Under the pieces are notes generated by a model. It was not told the DNA's origin, ran no database searches, and worked only from the letters and a program-made list of their open reading frames with translations. The translations under genes were made by a program, and so were the position numbers. From Allosphingosinicella deserti (GTDB lineage: Bacteria > Pseudomonadota > Alphaproteobacteria > Sphingomonadales > Sphingomonadaceae): 64,000 bases of DNA. The DNA lies in NCBI RefSeq assembly GCF_003012735.1, contig NZ_PXYI01000001.1, forward strand, positions 744,001 through 808,000. Direction: 5' to 3'. Below are positions 45,247 through 53,262 of this stretch, piece by piece (positions within the stretch are counted from its first letter, which is position 1; every line of letters begins with the position of its first letter).

Positions 45247-46194
45247 ATGTTCAGACGATCCTTCCTGCCGGTGTGGCTGTCGCTCGCGCTCGGCGCCTCT
45301 TCCGTTTCCGCTCCTGCCGCCGCAGAAAGTTCGGCAAAGGAGATCTCGACCGTGGAGATCAGCGACGGCGTGACGCTGCGGCGCGCAATCTGGCGCACGC
45401 CCGATCCGCAGGGTTATGTTCTTCTCCTGCACGGATTCCCGGAGACGGTGCATGCTTGGGACGCAGTGGCGGCTCCGTTGGCCGAGACCCATGAGGTCCA
45501 TGCCTTCGACTGGCCGGGCTATGGCCTGTCGTCCCGCCCTCCGGCCGAGCGCTTCGGCTACGCGCCGCGCGATTATGCGCGGGTGTTGAAGGCGTATCTG
45601 GCGACAGCAGGCATCGATCGGTCGCGGCTCACCATCTACGCGACCGATATCGGAGCGCTGCCGGCGCTGCTCCTCGCGCTTGATGAACCCGGAAGCGCCC
45701 GGCGCATCATCGTTGGCGATTTCGCGCCGTTCGATCGGCCGGGATACATGTACCCGAGTTTGCAGAGCCTGAAATCTCCCGCCACCGCCGAGCCGGTGCG
45801 TGCACACATGAACAGGACGCGCGACGAGATTCTCGCCGGCACCTTCTATCGCGGCTTGCCCGATAGCCAACGCTTCGAGATATCGGACGAGTTCGCAAAG
45901 GACCTGCGCCTTGGCTGGGACGCCGGGGACATGTCGTCGGCGGACGCCTTTTACCACTATTATGCGAGCTTCACCCGCGACCAGGCCTATCTCGAGAAGA
46001 ACGCGGGGAAGCTGAGAACGGCCGGCCTGAAGGTGATTTGGGGCCGGAAGGACCTTTACATCGACGAGCGCATGGGCGTGGAATTCGCCGAACGCGTCGA
46101 AGCCGAGCTTATCCTGATGCCCGATGTCGGCCACTATCCCCACCTGCAGGCGCCAGCCCGCGTTTCGGCAGAGATACGCGCCGCGTTCCGATAG
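45247..46194 (+). CDS. Exported alpha/beta hydrolase (epoxide hydrolase/dehalogenase-like)
   Basis: A 315-residue alpha/beta-hydrolase with a signal peptide (residues 1-28, ending PAAAES), so it acts in the periplasm or outside. The oxyanion region is LLLHGFPETVHAWD. The nucleophile elbow reads YATDIGALPA, with Asp where esterases have Ser; this is the arrangement of haloalkane dehalogenases, epoxide hydrolases and fluoroacetate dehalogenase. The catalytic His is in DVGHYPHLQAP. The start at 45247 is chosen because it begins the signal peptide; the frame is open upstream through the tRNA-like relic. Preceded by a SigF-type promoter. A role in removing reactive epoxides or halides is an inference. 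Confidence 0.88.
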   Translation: MFRRSFLPVWLSLALGASSVSAPAAAESSAKEISTVEISDGVTLRRAIWRTPDPQGYVLLLHGFPETVHAWDAVAAPLAETHEVHAFDWPGYGLSSRPPAERFGYAPRDYARVLKAYLATAGIDRSRLTIYATDIGALPALLLALDEPGSARRIIVGDFAPFDRPGYMYPSLQSLKSPATAEPVRAHMNRTRDEILAGTFYRGLPDSQRFEISDEFAKDLRLGWDAGDMSSADAFYHYYASFTRDQAYLEKNAGKLRTAGLKVIWGRKDLYIDERMGVEFAERVEAELILMPDVGHYPHLQAPARVSAEIRAAFR

Positions 46195-46353
46195 CAGGTT
46201 CGCGGCCGCGCGCGCCGCCCGGCCGCGGGACCGCCCCGCAGTGAACGCGTCTTCAGCAACCGAGGATGTTGGCCGCGCGCCTCGATTGGCGCGCTCCGCG
46301 CGTCGGCTCTGTCTCGAGTGCGGGAAAATGGTCGGGTGGAGGCGGCCGCCTCT

Positions 46354-46379
46354 GTAACGAGCCCGCCGGATTTCCCGAA
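46354..46379 (+). promoter_or_regulatory. SigF-type promoter (GTAACG-N16-CGAA)
   Basis: GTAACG at 46354-46359 and CGAA at 46376-46379 with a 16-base spacer. It lies 57 bases upstream of the truncated ORF at 46436 and leads into the OsmC and SDR genes. Confidence 0.6.
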
Positions 46380-46435
46380 CTCCTCTCATGAAAGCCCGGC
46401 TCGTTCGAGGAGCCATCCAAGGAGAGATGTGGGTC

Positions 46436-46597
46436 ATGAAACATCAGAGCATCACATCGCTCCTGTCCCACGCGGTGGAAGCGCATGGCAGTCTGGAGTG
46501 CTGGCACGAGCTCGACAAGGTGGCGTCGACACTGTCGATTACCGGTGAGCTCCGCCGCCGAAGACCCGACGGGTCCACCCGGGCGGGGCGGCCGTAA
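46436..46597 (+). pseudogene. Truncated N-terminal remnant of a conserved hypothetical gene
   Basis: A 53-codon ORF with a good ribosome site (AAGGAGA). It begins MKHQSITSLLSHAVEAHGSL and continues with ECWHELDKVASTLSITGELR. This resembles the start of a family of about 250-residue proteins (L-x-x-AI-x-AHGGL-x-RW...LSI-GG). Here it turns into RRRRPDGSTRAGRP and stops. It therefore looks like a truncated gene kept behind a SigF-type promoter; it could also be a leader peptide. Confidence 0.5.
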
Positions 46598-46745
46598 ACG
46601 TTCGGCCTGACGTCCTGCTCCTCGCGATCGACGCCTCGGACTTCGCTCCGGCCTGATCGGCCTGAGGCAGGAACGGGAGCCAAGGAGCAATTGCCGCCGT
46701 CTGGCGGATCACGTGAGCGGCCAGCGGCCGCCGATAGGAGGAACC

Positions 46746-47246
46746 ATGCGCAAGGATGAGGAAGCCGTGTTCGTCGAGGAAACGGGCGTGGGCTCGTTCC
46801 AGGTGAGCGTGCGAACCGGGGAGACCGCCTTCTTCGCGGATGAGCCGATCTCGGTCGGCGGTCTCTCGTCCGGCCCGGATCCGTTCGAACTCGTCGGTGC
46901 GGCGCTTGCATCCTGCACCGTGATGACGGTGCGCCTTTACGCGCGCCGCAAGGGCTGGCCCATGCGGCGCCTGAGCGCGAGCGTCCGGCATAGCCGGGCC
47001 TCGGCGAGCGGACGCGATCGCTTCGACCTTCTCCTCCGCCTCGACCCCGAGCTCGATGCGGACCAGCAGGCACGCCTGCTCGACATTGCGAACCGCTGCC
47101 CGGTCCACCGGCTGCTGGCGGCCAGCTCCGACATCGTGATCGAGACCGGATACTCGGATCTGCCACGGCCGGTGTCTGCGCCGCTGCATGCCCGGGCAGC
47201 GGAGACGCTCTGCCGGTCCGACGAACCGGTTTCGAAGGCCGCTTGA
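46746..47246 (+). CDS. OsmC-like hydroperoxide-reductase family protein
   Basis: A 166-residue OsmC-superfamily protein. The N-terminal strands (FQVSVRTGETAFFADEPI), GPDPFELVGAALASCTVMTV with the first redox Cys and ANRCPVHRLLAASSDI with the second Cys match the two-Cys peroxidase pattern of OsmC/YhfA. The start at 46746 has a perfect GGAGGA spaced six bases from ATG. It lies in the transcript that begins at the SigF-type site at 46354 and is followed by an SDR 77 bases later. It probably detoxifies organic hydroperoxides. Confidence 0.9.
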   Translation: MRKDEEAVFVEETGVGSFQVSVRTGETAFFADEPISVGGLSSGPDPFELVGAALASCTVMTVRLYARRKGWPMRRLSASVRHSRASASGRDRFDLLLRLDPELDADQQARLLDIANRCPVHRLLAASSDIVIETGYSDLPRPVSAPLHARAAETLCRSDEPVSKAA

Positions 47247-47323
47247 GCTCGACGGGACACAAGTCCGAACGACGGATCGATTTTGGCGGCACGGGAGCAT
47301 CCCGGCCGAGCAGGAGAAGTGAC

Positions 47324-48136
47324 ATGACGTTATCGAACAAGGGCAAAGCCCTCATCACCGGCGCCTCGTCGGGGATCGGGGCGGTCTATGCCGAACGCCT
47401 CGCGAGTGAAGGCTACGATCTGATGCTGGTGGCGCGCAGCGGCGACAAGCTTCGGCGCCTCGCCGGCCTTATCGCGGACCGGACTGCGCGCTCCATTGAA
47501 GTGATCGAGGCCGATCTTGGCCGGTCCGACGATCTGCGGCGGGTCGAGGACAGGCTGCGCACGGACACAGATATAACGCTGCTCGTCAACAATGCCGGCG
47601 TCGGCGCCACCGCGCCGCTGATCGAAAGCGACGTCGATACGATGCAGTCGATGATCGACCTCAATGTCACCGCGCTGATGCGCCTCGCTCATGCGGCCGC
47701 CCCCGGCTTCGTCGCACGCGGGACGGGCACGATCGTGAACGTCGCCTCCGTGGTGGCCGTAGCACCGGAAGTGCTGAACGGAGTCTATGGCGGGACCAAG
47801 GCCTTCGTGCTCGCTTTCTCGCAGTCCCTCCATCACGAACTCGCCGGCCGCGGCGTTACCATCCAGGCCGTGCTGCCCGGGGCTACCGCGACCGGTTTCT
47901 GGGACGTGGCGGGCACGCCGGTCGAGCATCTGCCGACCGAGATCGTGATGAGCGCCGAGAACCTGGTCGACGCCGCGCTTGCCGGCCTTCGCCATGGCGA
48001 GCTCGTCACCATCCCGTCGCTTCCAGATGTCGCCGACTGGGATCGATTCGAGTCGGCGCGCCGGGCGTTGCAGCCCAACCTCTCGCTCGCGCGGCCCGCC
48101 GACCGCTATCGCGTCGGCGCGGCCCTGGCTGCCTGA
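47324..48136 (+). CDS. SDR family oxidoreductase (catalytic residues intact)
   Basis: A 270-residue classical short-chain dehydrogenase. The nucleotide motif is TGASSGIGAVYAERLA near residue 11, then NNAGVG, the catalytic Ser in NVASVVAVAP and the YGGTKAF Tyr/Lys motif, so it should be active. The later part (LPTEIVMSAENLVDAALAGL) matches the DltE/YqjQ-like SDR group. The start has AGGAGA upstream; an ORF back to 47243 exists. It follows OsmC in the same transcript and ends before a strong hairpin at 48148. It is a close relative of the inactive-looking SDR at 54206. Confidence 0.92.
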   Translation: MTLSNKGKALITGASSGIGAVYAERLASEGYDLMLVARSGDKLRRLAGLIADRTARSIEVIEADLGRSDDLRRVEDRLRTDTDITLLVNNAGVGATAPLIESDVDTMQSMIDLNVTALMRLAHAAAPGFVARGTGTIVNVASVVAVAPEVLNGVYGGTKAFVLAFSQSLHHELAGRGVTIQAVLPGATATGFWDVAGTPVEHLPTEIVMSAENLVDAALAGLRHGELVTIPSLPDVADWDRFESARRALQPNLSLARPADRYRVGAALAA

Positions 48137-48147
48137 ACCAGGCCTCA

Positions 48148-48191
48148 GTGCCGATCCGTGCCGTCCCTCGGGGGGGGGGGCGGATCGGCAC
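48148..48191 (+). terminator. Hairpin terminator with poly-G loop
   Basis: An 11-base-pair perfect stem (GTGCCGATCCG at 48148-48158 with CGGATCGGCAC at 48181-48191). The loop carries eleven consecutive G (48170-48180). It follows the SDR stop by 11 bases. A U-tract is lacking, so termination may be Rho-assisted. Confidence 0.6.
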
Positions 48192-48284
48192 GTCACGTTA
48201 TGTCCGCAAGCGGTGTGCAACGACACCGCGCTGATCCACCCTGCACGATCGCCCTCGGTTCCTGATTATCGCCGGCCCGGCCGC

Positions 48285-48310
48285 GTAACCTTCCGGGTCC
48301 GTCCGGAGAA
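48285..48310 (+). promoter_or_regulatory. SigF-type promoter (GTAACC-N16-AGAA)
   Basis: GTAACC at 48285-48290 with AGAA at 48307-48310 after a 16-base spacer. It lies 57 bases upstream of the SDR at 48367. The -10 differs from CGAA in one base. Confidence 0.5.
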
Positions 48311-48366
48311 TTGCTGCAGGGGCCCGACAGAGTGGCACCTCTCTTCAACCGGAAAGGACAAGCATC

Positions 48367-49077
48367 ATGAGCATCGGACGCAAAGTCGCCGTCATCACCG
48401 GCGCATCGCAGGGTATCGGCGCGGCGCTCGTCGAAGCCTATCTCGAGCGAGGCTACAGCGTCGTCGGCACCTCCCGCTCGATCGCTCCGTCGAGCAACCC
48501 CAACCTGCTGACGATTGCCGGAGACATCGGTGATCCCGCCACCGGCCGGCGCGTCGTCGACGAAGCGCTTGCCCGCTTCGGCCGCATCGATACGCTCGTC
48601 AACAATGCGGGCATCTTCCTGGCGGCGCCCTTTGCCGATCATACCGCCGACCAATATGCCCAGGTCCTCTCGACCAACGTGAACGGCTTCTTCTTCACCA
48701 CGCAGGCCGCCATCGAAGCGATGGAGAAGCAGGGCAGCGGCCACGTCGTGAGCATTACGACGACTCTGGTCGAGCACCCCACGGCGAAGGTGCCGTCGGT
48801 GCTCGCGTCCCTCAGCAAGGGCGGGATCGCGGCCGCGAGCAGGAGCCTGGCGATCGAATATGCCACCCGCGGTATCCGCGTGAACACGGTATCTCCGGGC
48901 ATCATCAAGACGCCGCTGCATCCCGTCGAGACACACGAATTCCTCTCGGCGCTGCACCCGGTCGGCCATATGGGCGAAATCGAGGACATCGTGGGTGCGA
49001 TACTGTACCTGGAGAACGCGCCGTTCGTGACCGGAGAGACCCTGCACGTGGACGGCGGCCAGTACGCCGGCTTTTGA
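48367..49077 (+). CDS. SDR family protein lacking the catalytic Tyr
   Basis: A 236-residue Rossmann-fold SDR. The cofactor motif TGASQGIGAALVEA and NNAGIF are normal and the family end VTGETLHVDGGQ is present. At the YxxxK position the sequence reads VLASLSKGG: the Lys is kept, but the Tyr is Ala. The usual Ser lies in SITTTLVEHP. This may be a non-reductive or binding member, or a subgroup with displaced chemistry. It is the first gene of a SigF-type transcript with a tautomerase and a nitronate monooxygenase. Confidence 0.88.
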   Translation: MSIGRKVAVITGASQGIGAALVEAYLERGYSVVGTSRSIAPSSNPNLLTIAGDIGDPATGRRVVDEALARFGRIDTLVNNAGIFLAAPFADHTADQYAQVLSTNVNGFFFTTQAAIEAMEKQGSGHVVSITTTLVEHPTAKVPSVLASLSKGGIAAASRSLAIEYATRGIRVNTVSPGIIKTPLHPVETHEFLSALHPVGHMGEIEDIVGAILYLENAPFVTGETLHVDGGQYAGF

Positions 49078-49102
49078 ACGCTCCAGACCGAGGAGAAGGG
49101 CG

Positions 49103-49360
49103 ATGCCGATCATCACAGTCCAGGTGACGAAGGAAGGTACCGAACTCGGTATCGATCATGTCACGGCCGAACAGAAAGCAGCCATCTACGAGGGCATGAG
49201 CAAGGTGCTCTACGACGTACTCGGCAAGCCTCCGGAATGGACCTGGGTCATTTTCCAGGAAGTGGAGATGGAGGATTGGGGCTGGGGCGGACTTCCCGTG
49301 CTCGAGTATCGCAGGCGCATGGCCGAGAGTCGGAATGCGCAGGCAAACGAGGAAGGCTGA
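49103..49360 (+). CDS. 4-oxalocrotonate tautomerase family protein
   Basis: An 85-residue tautomerase-superfamily protein. After removal of Met the N-terminus is Pro (PIITVQVTKEG), the catalytic base of the family. The following helix (TAEQKAAIYEGMSKVLYDVL) and PPEWTWVIFQEVEMEDWGWG fit the TomN/4-OT-like group. A GGAGAAGG ribosome site precedes it. It lies 25 bases after the SDR, in the same operon. Confidence 0.9.
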   Translation: MPIITVQVTKEGTELGIDHVTAEQKAAIYEGMSKVLYDVLGKPPEWTWVIFQEVEMEDWGWGGLPVLEYRRRMAESRNAQANEEG

Positions 49361-49362
49361 CT

Positions 49363-50430
49363 GTGAGCGACACCCGCTATCTGCTTGAGCTGCTCGGCAT
49401 AAGGTTGCCGATAATCCAAGCACCGATGGCGGGTGTCTCCTCGCCCGCGATGGCCGCTGCCGTCACGGGGGCAGGGGGCCTGGGATCGGTCGCCGTCGGA
49501 GCGCTGAAGCCATCGGATGCGCGGTCCATGATCCTGGAAGCGAGAGAGCGTTCAGGCGGCGCGCTCAACGTCAATCTGTTCTGCCATCGTCCAGCAGCGA
49601 CCAGGCCCGAGGTCGAAGCCGACTGGATCGAGCGCTTCCGCCCGCTGTTCGAGCAGCTCGGCGCCTCCCCGCCCGACAGGCTGACGGAAATCTATCGCAG
49701 CGTCGTAGAGGATGAGGAAATGCTTGCGATGGTGCTTGAAGCGCGGCCGCCGGTCGTGAGCTTCCACTTCGGGCTTCCCGGCGCAGCGGCAATCCGGGCA
49801 CTCCGGAATGCCGGGATCGTGCTGCTGGCATCCGTCACGAGCCCCGCCGAAGCGAGTCAGGCGGCGGCGGCGGGGGTGCAGGTCCTCGTCGCACAGGGAT
49901 GGGAAGCGGGCGGTCATCGCGGCGCATTCGACCCTGATGCCCCAGACGACGCGATCGGCACACTCGCACTCACCCGCCTCCTTGCTCGCACCATCGATCT
50001 TCCGATCGTCGCCGCGGGAGGCATCATGGACGGGGCGGGCATAGCTGCAGCCTTGAAACTTGGTGCCTCGGCAGCACAACTCGGCACCGCCTTCATTGCC
50101 ACGGACGAAAGCCTCGCCGACCAGGCCTACCGCGCCGCGCTCGCGAGCGACTCGGGTCTGCATACAACGATGACTCGCGCGGTATCCGGGCGGCCGGCAC
50201 GCGGCCTGGCCAATGGGTTCACCCGGCTCGGAAGCGACATCGCTCCAGCGCGGATACCGGACTATCCGATCGCCTACGACCTGGGAAAGGCGCTGCACGC
50301 GGCCGCTAAGCGTCGGGGCGAATTCGGTTTCGGCGCCCATTGGGCAGGGCAGGGAGCACCGCTGGCCCGCGCTTTGCCTGCCGCCCGCCTGGTCGACCTG
50401 CTTGCCCTTGAACTCCAGCAAGCATTCTGA
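49363..50430 (+). CDS. Nitronate monooxygenase (2-nitropropane dioxygenase family)
   Basis: A 355-residue FMN-dependent TIM-barrel oxygenase that converts alkyl nitronates to carbonyl compounds and nitrite. Family blocks are PIIQAPMAGVSSPAMAAAVT at the N-terminus, VAQGWEAGGHRGAF (FMN phosphate/active-site His), DLPIVAAGGIMDGAGIAAAL and GASAAQLGTAFIATDE. The GTG start two bases after the tautomerase stop has AGGAAGG inside that gene's end; the longer ORF to 49237 overlaps the tautomerase. Third gene of the SDR-tautomerase operon. Confidence 0.93.
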   Translation: MSDTRYLLELLGIRLPIIQAPMAGVSSPAMAAAVTGAGGLGSVAVGALKPSDARSMILEARERSGGALNVNLFCHRPAATRPEVEADWIERFRPLFEQLGASPPDRLTEIYRSVVEDEEMLAMVLEARPPVVSFHFGLPGAAAIRALRNAGIVLLASVTSPAEASQAAAAGVQVLVAQGWEAGGHRGAFDPDAPDDAIGTLALTRLLARTIDLPIVAAGGIMDGAGIAAALKLGASAAQLGTAFIATDESLADQAYRAALASDSGLHTTMTRAVSGRPARGLANGFTRLGSDIAPARIPDYPIAYDLGKALHAAAKRRGEFGFGAHWAGQGAPLARALPAARLVDLLALELQQAF

Positions 50431-50470
50431 GCGGCGATTCTGGCGCTACGGCGGCAGTTGATCTATAATC

Positions 50471-51454
50471 ATGGCGTCGCTTCGTTCGCCCTCCCTGGCA
50501 AGGAGCCTCCGCTTGCGAGCTATTCTGGACACGCAATTCCGAGCGCCCGCCGCTGCAATCGACGCGCCTGCCCCCGCTCCGGCGCAGGCCATCGCGATGA
50601 TGGCTCAGGTGCTCGATCACGCGCCCGTTGTGGTCGAGGAAGTCCTTGCCTGCGACACGCGGCTCACGCGGCGCTGGGCCCATGGCGAACTTCACGACAA
50701 TCTGCCGCCGCTCGACACGCATGTCGTTCTCACCTTTTACGGGCATGCGTCGCGAGACATCGTCTGGCGCACCGACCAGGGCAGGGTGGCTTCGCGCACG
50801 AAGAGCGGCGCGATCACCGTCATCCCGCGTGGACAGGAGGGTCGGTGGGACATTGATGGCAGCCTTGAGGTCAGCCATGTCTACCTGCCCGACACCCGCC
50901 TGCAGGCCGCGTCGGATCAGCTTGCGCGCGGCCAGAAGGTCGAGCTTCTGGGGCGTGTCGCATTCGAGGACCAGATCTCCGCCCGGCTGCTGGAGATGCT
51001 GAGCCATGAGGCCGGCGTTCAGGGGAACTCCTCTCGCCTGTTCGTTGAGCAGGCGGTAGACCTGCTTTGCACCCAGCTGGTGCGCGGCCATTCCTCGTTG
51101 GGGGCGCTCACGATCGACATGCCGCGCCGTGGCCTGGCCGACTGGCAGGTGAGGAAGGTGACCGCCTATATGCGCGAGCACCTGGACGAGGAGATCGGGC
51201 TCGACGAGCTGGCGGGCCTGCTTTCGCTGAGCCGCTTTCATTTCGGCACTGCCTTCCGGCTCGCGACCGGGCGGACGCCGCACGACTGGCTGGTTGCCGA
51301 GCGGATGGAGAGGGCACAGAATCTGCTGCGCGATCCGCTGCTCAACGTCACCGAGATAGCGCTTTCTGTCGGCTACCAGACGCCGTCCTCTTTTACGGCG
51401 GCCTTTCGACGGGCCGTGGGCCTCACGCCGAGCGATTTCCGCCGGCGCCTCTGA
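50471..51454 (+). CDS. AraC-family transcriptional regulator
   Basis: A 327-residue regulator with a two-helix-turn-helix AraC domain at the C-terminus (about 225-325; EEIGLDELAGLLSLSRFHFG and NVTEIALSVGYQTPSSFTAA, FRRAVGLTPSDFRRRL). The N-terminal part (about 50-200) is a cupin-like or other effector domain of no clear ligand. It starts 40 bases after the nitronate monooxygenase and may be co-transcribed; a TATAAT-like sequence at 50461-50466 could also give its own transcript. It may control local genes along with the sigma factor. Confidence 0.92.
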   Translation: MASLRSPSLARSLRLRAILDTQFRAPAAAIDAPAPAPAQAIAMMAQVLDHAPVVVEEVLACDTRLTRRWAHGELHDNLPPLDTHVVLTFYGHASRDIVWRTDQGRVASRTKSGAITVIPRGQEGRWDIDGSLEVSHVYLPDTRLQAASDQLARGQKVELLGRVAFEDQISARLLEMLSHEAGVQGNSSRLFVEQAVDLLCTQLVRGHSSLGALTIDMPRRGLADWQVRKVTAYMREHLDEEIGLDELAGLLSLSRFHFGTAFRLATGRTPHDWLVAERMERAQNLLRDPLLNVTEIALSVGYQTPSSFTAAFRRAVGLTPSDFRRRL

Positions 51455-51516
51455 CCCGAAGGCAGTTATGCGCGACCTGCTGCTGCGAAGCCGGCCGCGC
51501 ACAGACGTGGTTCGGT

Positions 51517-51978
51517 TCAGTGGGCGTGCTGCTGGTGCTCGGGGACGATGAAGTTCAACACCTTGACCTGGCCCGGGAAGACCTTGTGGTCGGGGTCGAC
51601 GAGCTTGATCGTCACCTTGTGCGGTCCCGGCGGGAGCCCGGCGAGGTCGACCGTATTGTTGTCGCTTGCGTCCGCCCACCACCAGGGAAGGTCGTCGACG
51701 ATGATATGCAGGTGACCGATGCGCGGGGATACCTGGACCGCCTCGGCGCCGAACACCGGCACGATGCGCAGATTGTCGACCCGGTACTGAGCCTGGAAAA
51801 TACCAAAGGTCAGCGGCTCCGGCAGCGGCGGATCGACGACCAGCTTCGGAGCGGGCTGGTCCCTCGGGCTCTCATACGGGGATACCCCACGCACGTCGCG
51901 GGCGGTCTGAGCCGCGGCGCCGGTGGTCAGCATCGACGCGGCTGCAAGTGCGGCGAATGTCTTCACGAATCTGTTCAT
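51517..51978 (-). CDS. Exported DUF6130-like protein
   Basis: A 153-residue periplasmic protein with a signal peptide (residues 1-23, MLTTGAAAQ). The mature part has the pattern of a small beta-sandwich: FGAEAVQVSPRIGHLHIIVD, DLPWWWADASDNNTVDLAGL, PPGPHKVTIKLVDPDHKVFP and a His-rich end (EHQQHAH). The His/Trp-rich face suggests metal or small-ligand binding, but this is speculative. AGAAGGG lies upstream of the ATG. It is convergent with the AraC gene and follows the Ohr gene on the same strand. Confidence 0.8.
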   Translation of the reverse strand: MNRFVKTFAALAAASMLTTGAAAQTARDVRGVSPYESPRDQPAPKLVVDPPLPEPLTFGIFQAQYRVDNLRIVPVFGAEAVQVSPRIGHLHIIVDDLPWWWADASDNNTVDLAGLPPGPHKVTIKLVDPDHKVFPGQVKVLNFIVPEHQQHAH

Positions 51979-52016
51979 GGCAATTCCCTTCTGATCGCTG
52001 TCGACTGGAGGGAGGA

Positions 52017-52057
52017 GGAACCGGCTCCCGCCGCAGGGCTGCGGTCGCGCCGGTTCC
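52017..52057 (-). terminator. Strong hairpin after Ohr gene
   Basis: GGAACCGGC at 52017-52025 pairs with GCCGGTTCC at 52049-52057, with an inner CCGCAG/CTGCGG pair. It begins 12 bases beyond the Ohr stop at 52069 on the minus strand, so it should end that transcript before the DUF6130 gene. Confidence 0.65.
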
Positions 52058-52068
52058 TTCTCGGCTGC

Positions 52069-52485
52069 TCAGATGAGGTTCAACTCGACGGGCACATTGC
52101 CGCGCGTTGCCTTGGAGTAGGGGCAGGTCTCGTGCGCGGCTTCGACCAGCTTGCGCGCGTCCTCGGGAGTGACGCCGGGAAGGCTGACATTCAGCCGGGC
52201 GGAGAGCTGATAGCCGTTCTCGTTGGTGACGAGATCGATCTCCGCGTCCACGGAAAGGTCGGCGGGCACCGCGATCCTGAGCTGCTTTCCCGAAATCTGG
52301 ATCGCAGACAGGAAGCAGCCGGACCAGCCGGCTGCGAGCAGCTGCTCGGGGTTGGTGCCGCTGCCGGCTGCGCCGGGGTGTGAAAGCCGGACATCGAGGC
52401 GTCCGTCGTCAGCGCGTGAAGCGCCTTCCCGGCCCCCGGTGGTGCGCACGCGGCCGGTGTAGAGAAGCTTGTCGATCTTGCTCAT
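52069..52485 (-). CDS. Ohr-type organic hydroperoxide resistance protein
   Basis: A 138-residue Ohr/OsmC-family thiol peroxidase that reduces organic hydroperoxides with lipoyl or thiol donors. The first Cys is in AAGWSGCFLSAI, the second in HETCPYSKATRGN, and the Arg of the active site in GREGASRADDGRLDVRLS; the end VPVELNLI is typical. Complete and of normal length. The start has GAGGA upstream; the ORF extends further but not plausibly. A perfect SigF-type promoter lies 53 bases upstream, so Ohr here is probably controlled by the sigma factor rather than by OhrR, and no ohrR gene is nearby. Confidence 0.94.
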   Translation of the reverse strand: MSKIDKLLYTGRVRTTGGREGASRADDGRLDVRLSHPGAAGSGTNPEQLLAAGWSGCFLSAIQISGKQLRIAVPADLSVDAEIDLVTNENGYQLSARLNVSLPGVTPEDARKLVEAAHETCPYSKATRGNVPVELNLI

Positions 52486-52537
52486 TAGGGTTCCTCGCTT
52501 GGGTCTGGTGGCATCCGAATGGATGGTCACTCCCAAG

Positions 52538-52563
52538 TTCGGCGATTGTCCCCGCAGGGTTAC
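52538..52563 (-). promoter_or_regulatory. SigF-type promoter (GTAACC-N16-CGAA)
   Basis: Complement of GGTTAC at 52558-52563 and TTCG at 52538-52541, spacer 16 bases. An exact match to the published Caulobacter SigF pattern. The -10 lies 53 bases upstream of the Ohr start. Confidence 0.75.
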
Positions 52564-52591
52564 GAGCCGTGTTGCGGGAGGCGCCCGTCGG

Positions 52592-53230
52592 TCACCACCG
52601 GAAAAGGCGTGGACCGATGAGCGCGCCCAGCGCGGAGAAGAGCGCGATTGCGAGAGTGTAGCGCGTGAGAATGTAGGTGGCCGAGAGCTGCTGGCAGTAG
52701 AGCCCATAGAGGGTCGCAGCGAGCCCGGACGTCGCAAGACCGGCGGCGGCACCGGCCGCTCGAAGCATCGTCGGCGCCATCTGGCGGATCGCCCCGGCCA
52801 GGCCGATGAAGATCGGAACGGCGAGCGCGAGGATCAGCGGAACGCACGTCCAGAGGGGTTCGCGAACGAGGCCGGACCGCGTGTTCGGATCGATCCCTGC
52901 GAGCTCGGCCGCCGCGAATACCGCCAGCAGGGCGATCGGCGCAGCGACCAGCCAGGCGCCCCGCAACCGGCGCGTCGAGGGGCGGGCCAGTTGCGCTGAG
53001 AGCAGTAACCCGATCATTGCAAGCGACGAAGTATAGGCAGCCTTGCCCCAGAAACCGGGAGTGACGGCGGCGGTGAGAAGATCGTGCTGGATGCCCAGCC
53101 CGGTGACGAGCATCAGGAAGGCGAACGAGGCGCCGAGCGACAGGCCTGCGGCCATACGGCGTTCGAACGATCGCCGAGGAACCGGCTTCGCATCGCGCGC
53201 CAGCGCTTCGATAAGAGCATCAGTGTCCAT
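52592..53230 (-). CDS. NrsF-family (DUF1109) anti-sigma factor
   Basis: A 212-residue membrane protein with six hydrophobic segments (about 32-52, 62-82, 90-110, 125-150, 155-178, 185-208) and a cytoplasmic N-terminus DTDALIEALARDAKPVPRRS, which is the signature of DUF1109/NrsF. NrsF holds the cognate ECF sigma factor (Caulobacter SigF) at the membrane and releases it under metal or oxidant stress; Cys residues are important there. Cys occurs in LWTCVPLIL and LYCQQLS here. The start at 53230 has AAGGA upstream. The gene lies 93 bases downstream of the sigma factor and has a SigF-type promoter of its own in that gap. Confidence 0.92.
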   Translation of the reverse strand: MDTDALIEALARDAKPVPRRSFERRMAAGLSLGASFAFLMLVTGLGIQHDLLTAAVTPGFWGKAAYTSSLAMIGLLLSAQLARPSTRRLRGAWLVAAPIALLAVFAAAELAGIDPNTRSGLVREPLWTCVPLILALAVPIFIGLAGAIRQMAPTMLRAAGAAAGLATSGLAATLYGLYCQQLSATYILTRYTLAIALFSALGALIGPRLFRW

Positions 53231-53262
53231 GGCCGCGTCCTTTCCAGTCGCCAAGTGGTGAG

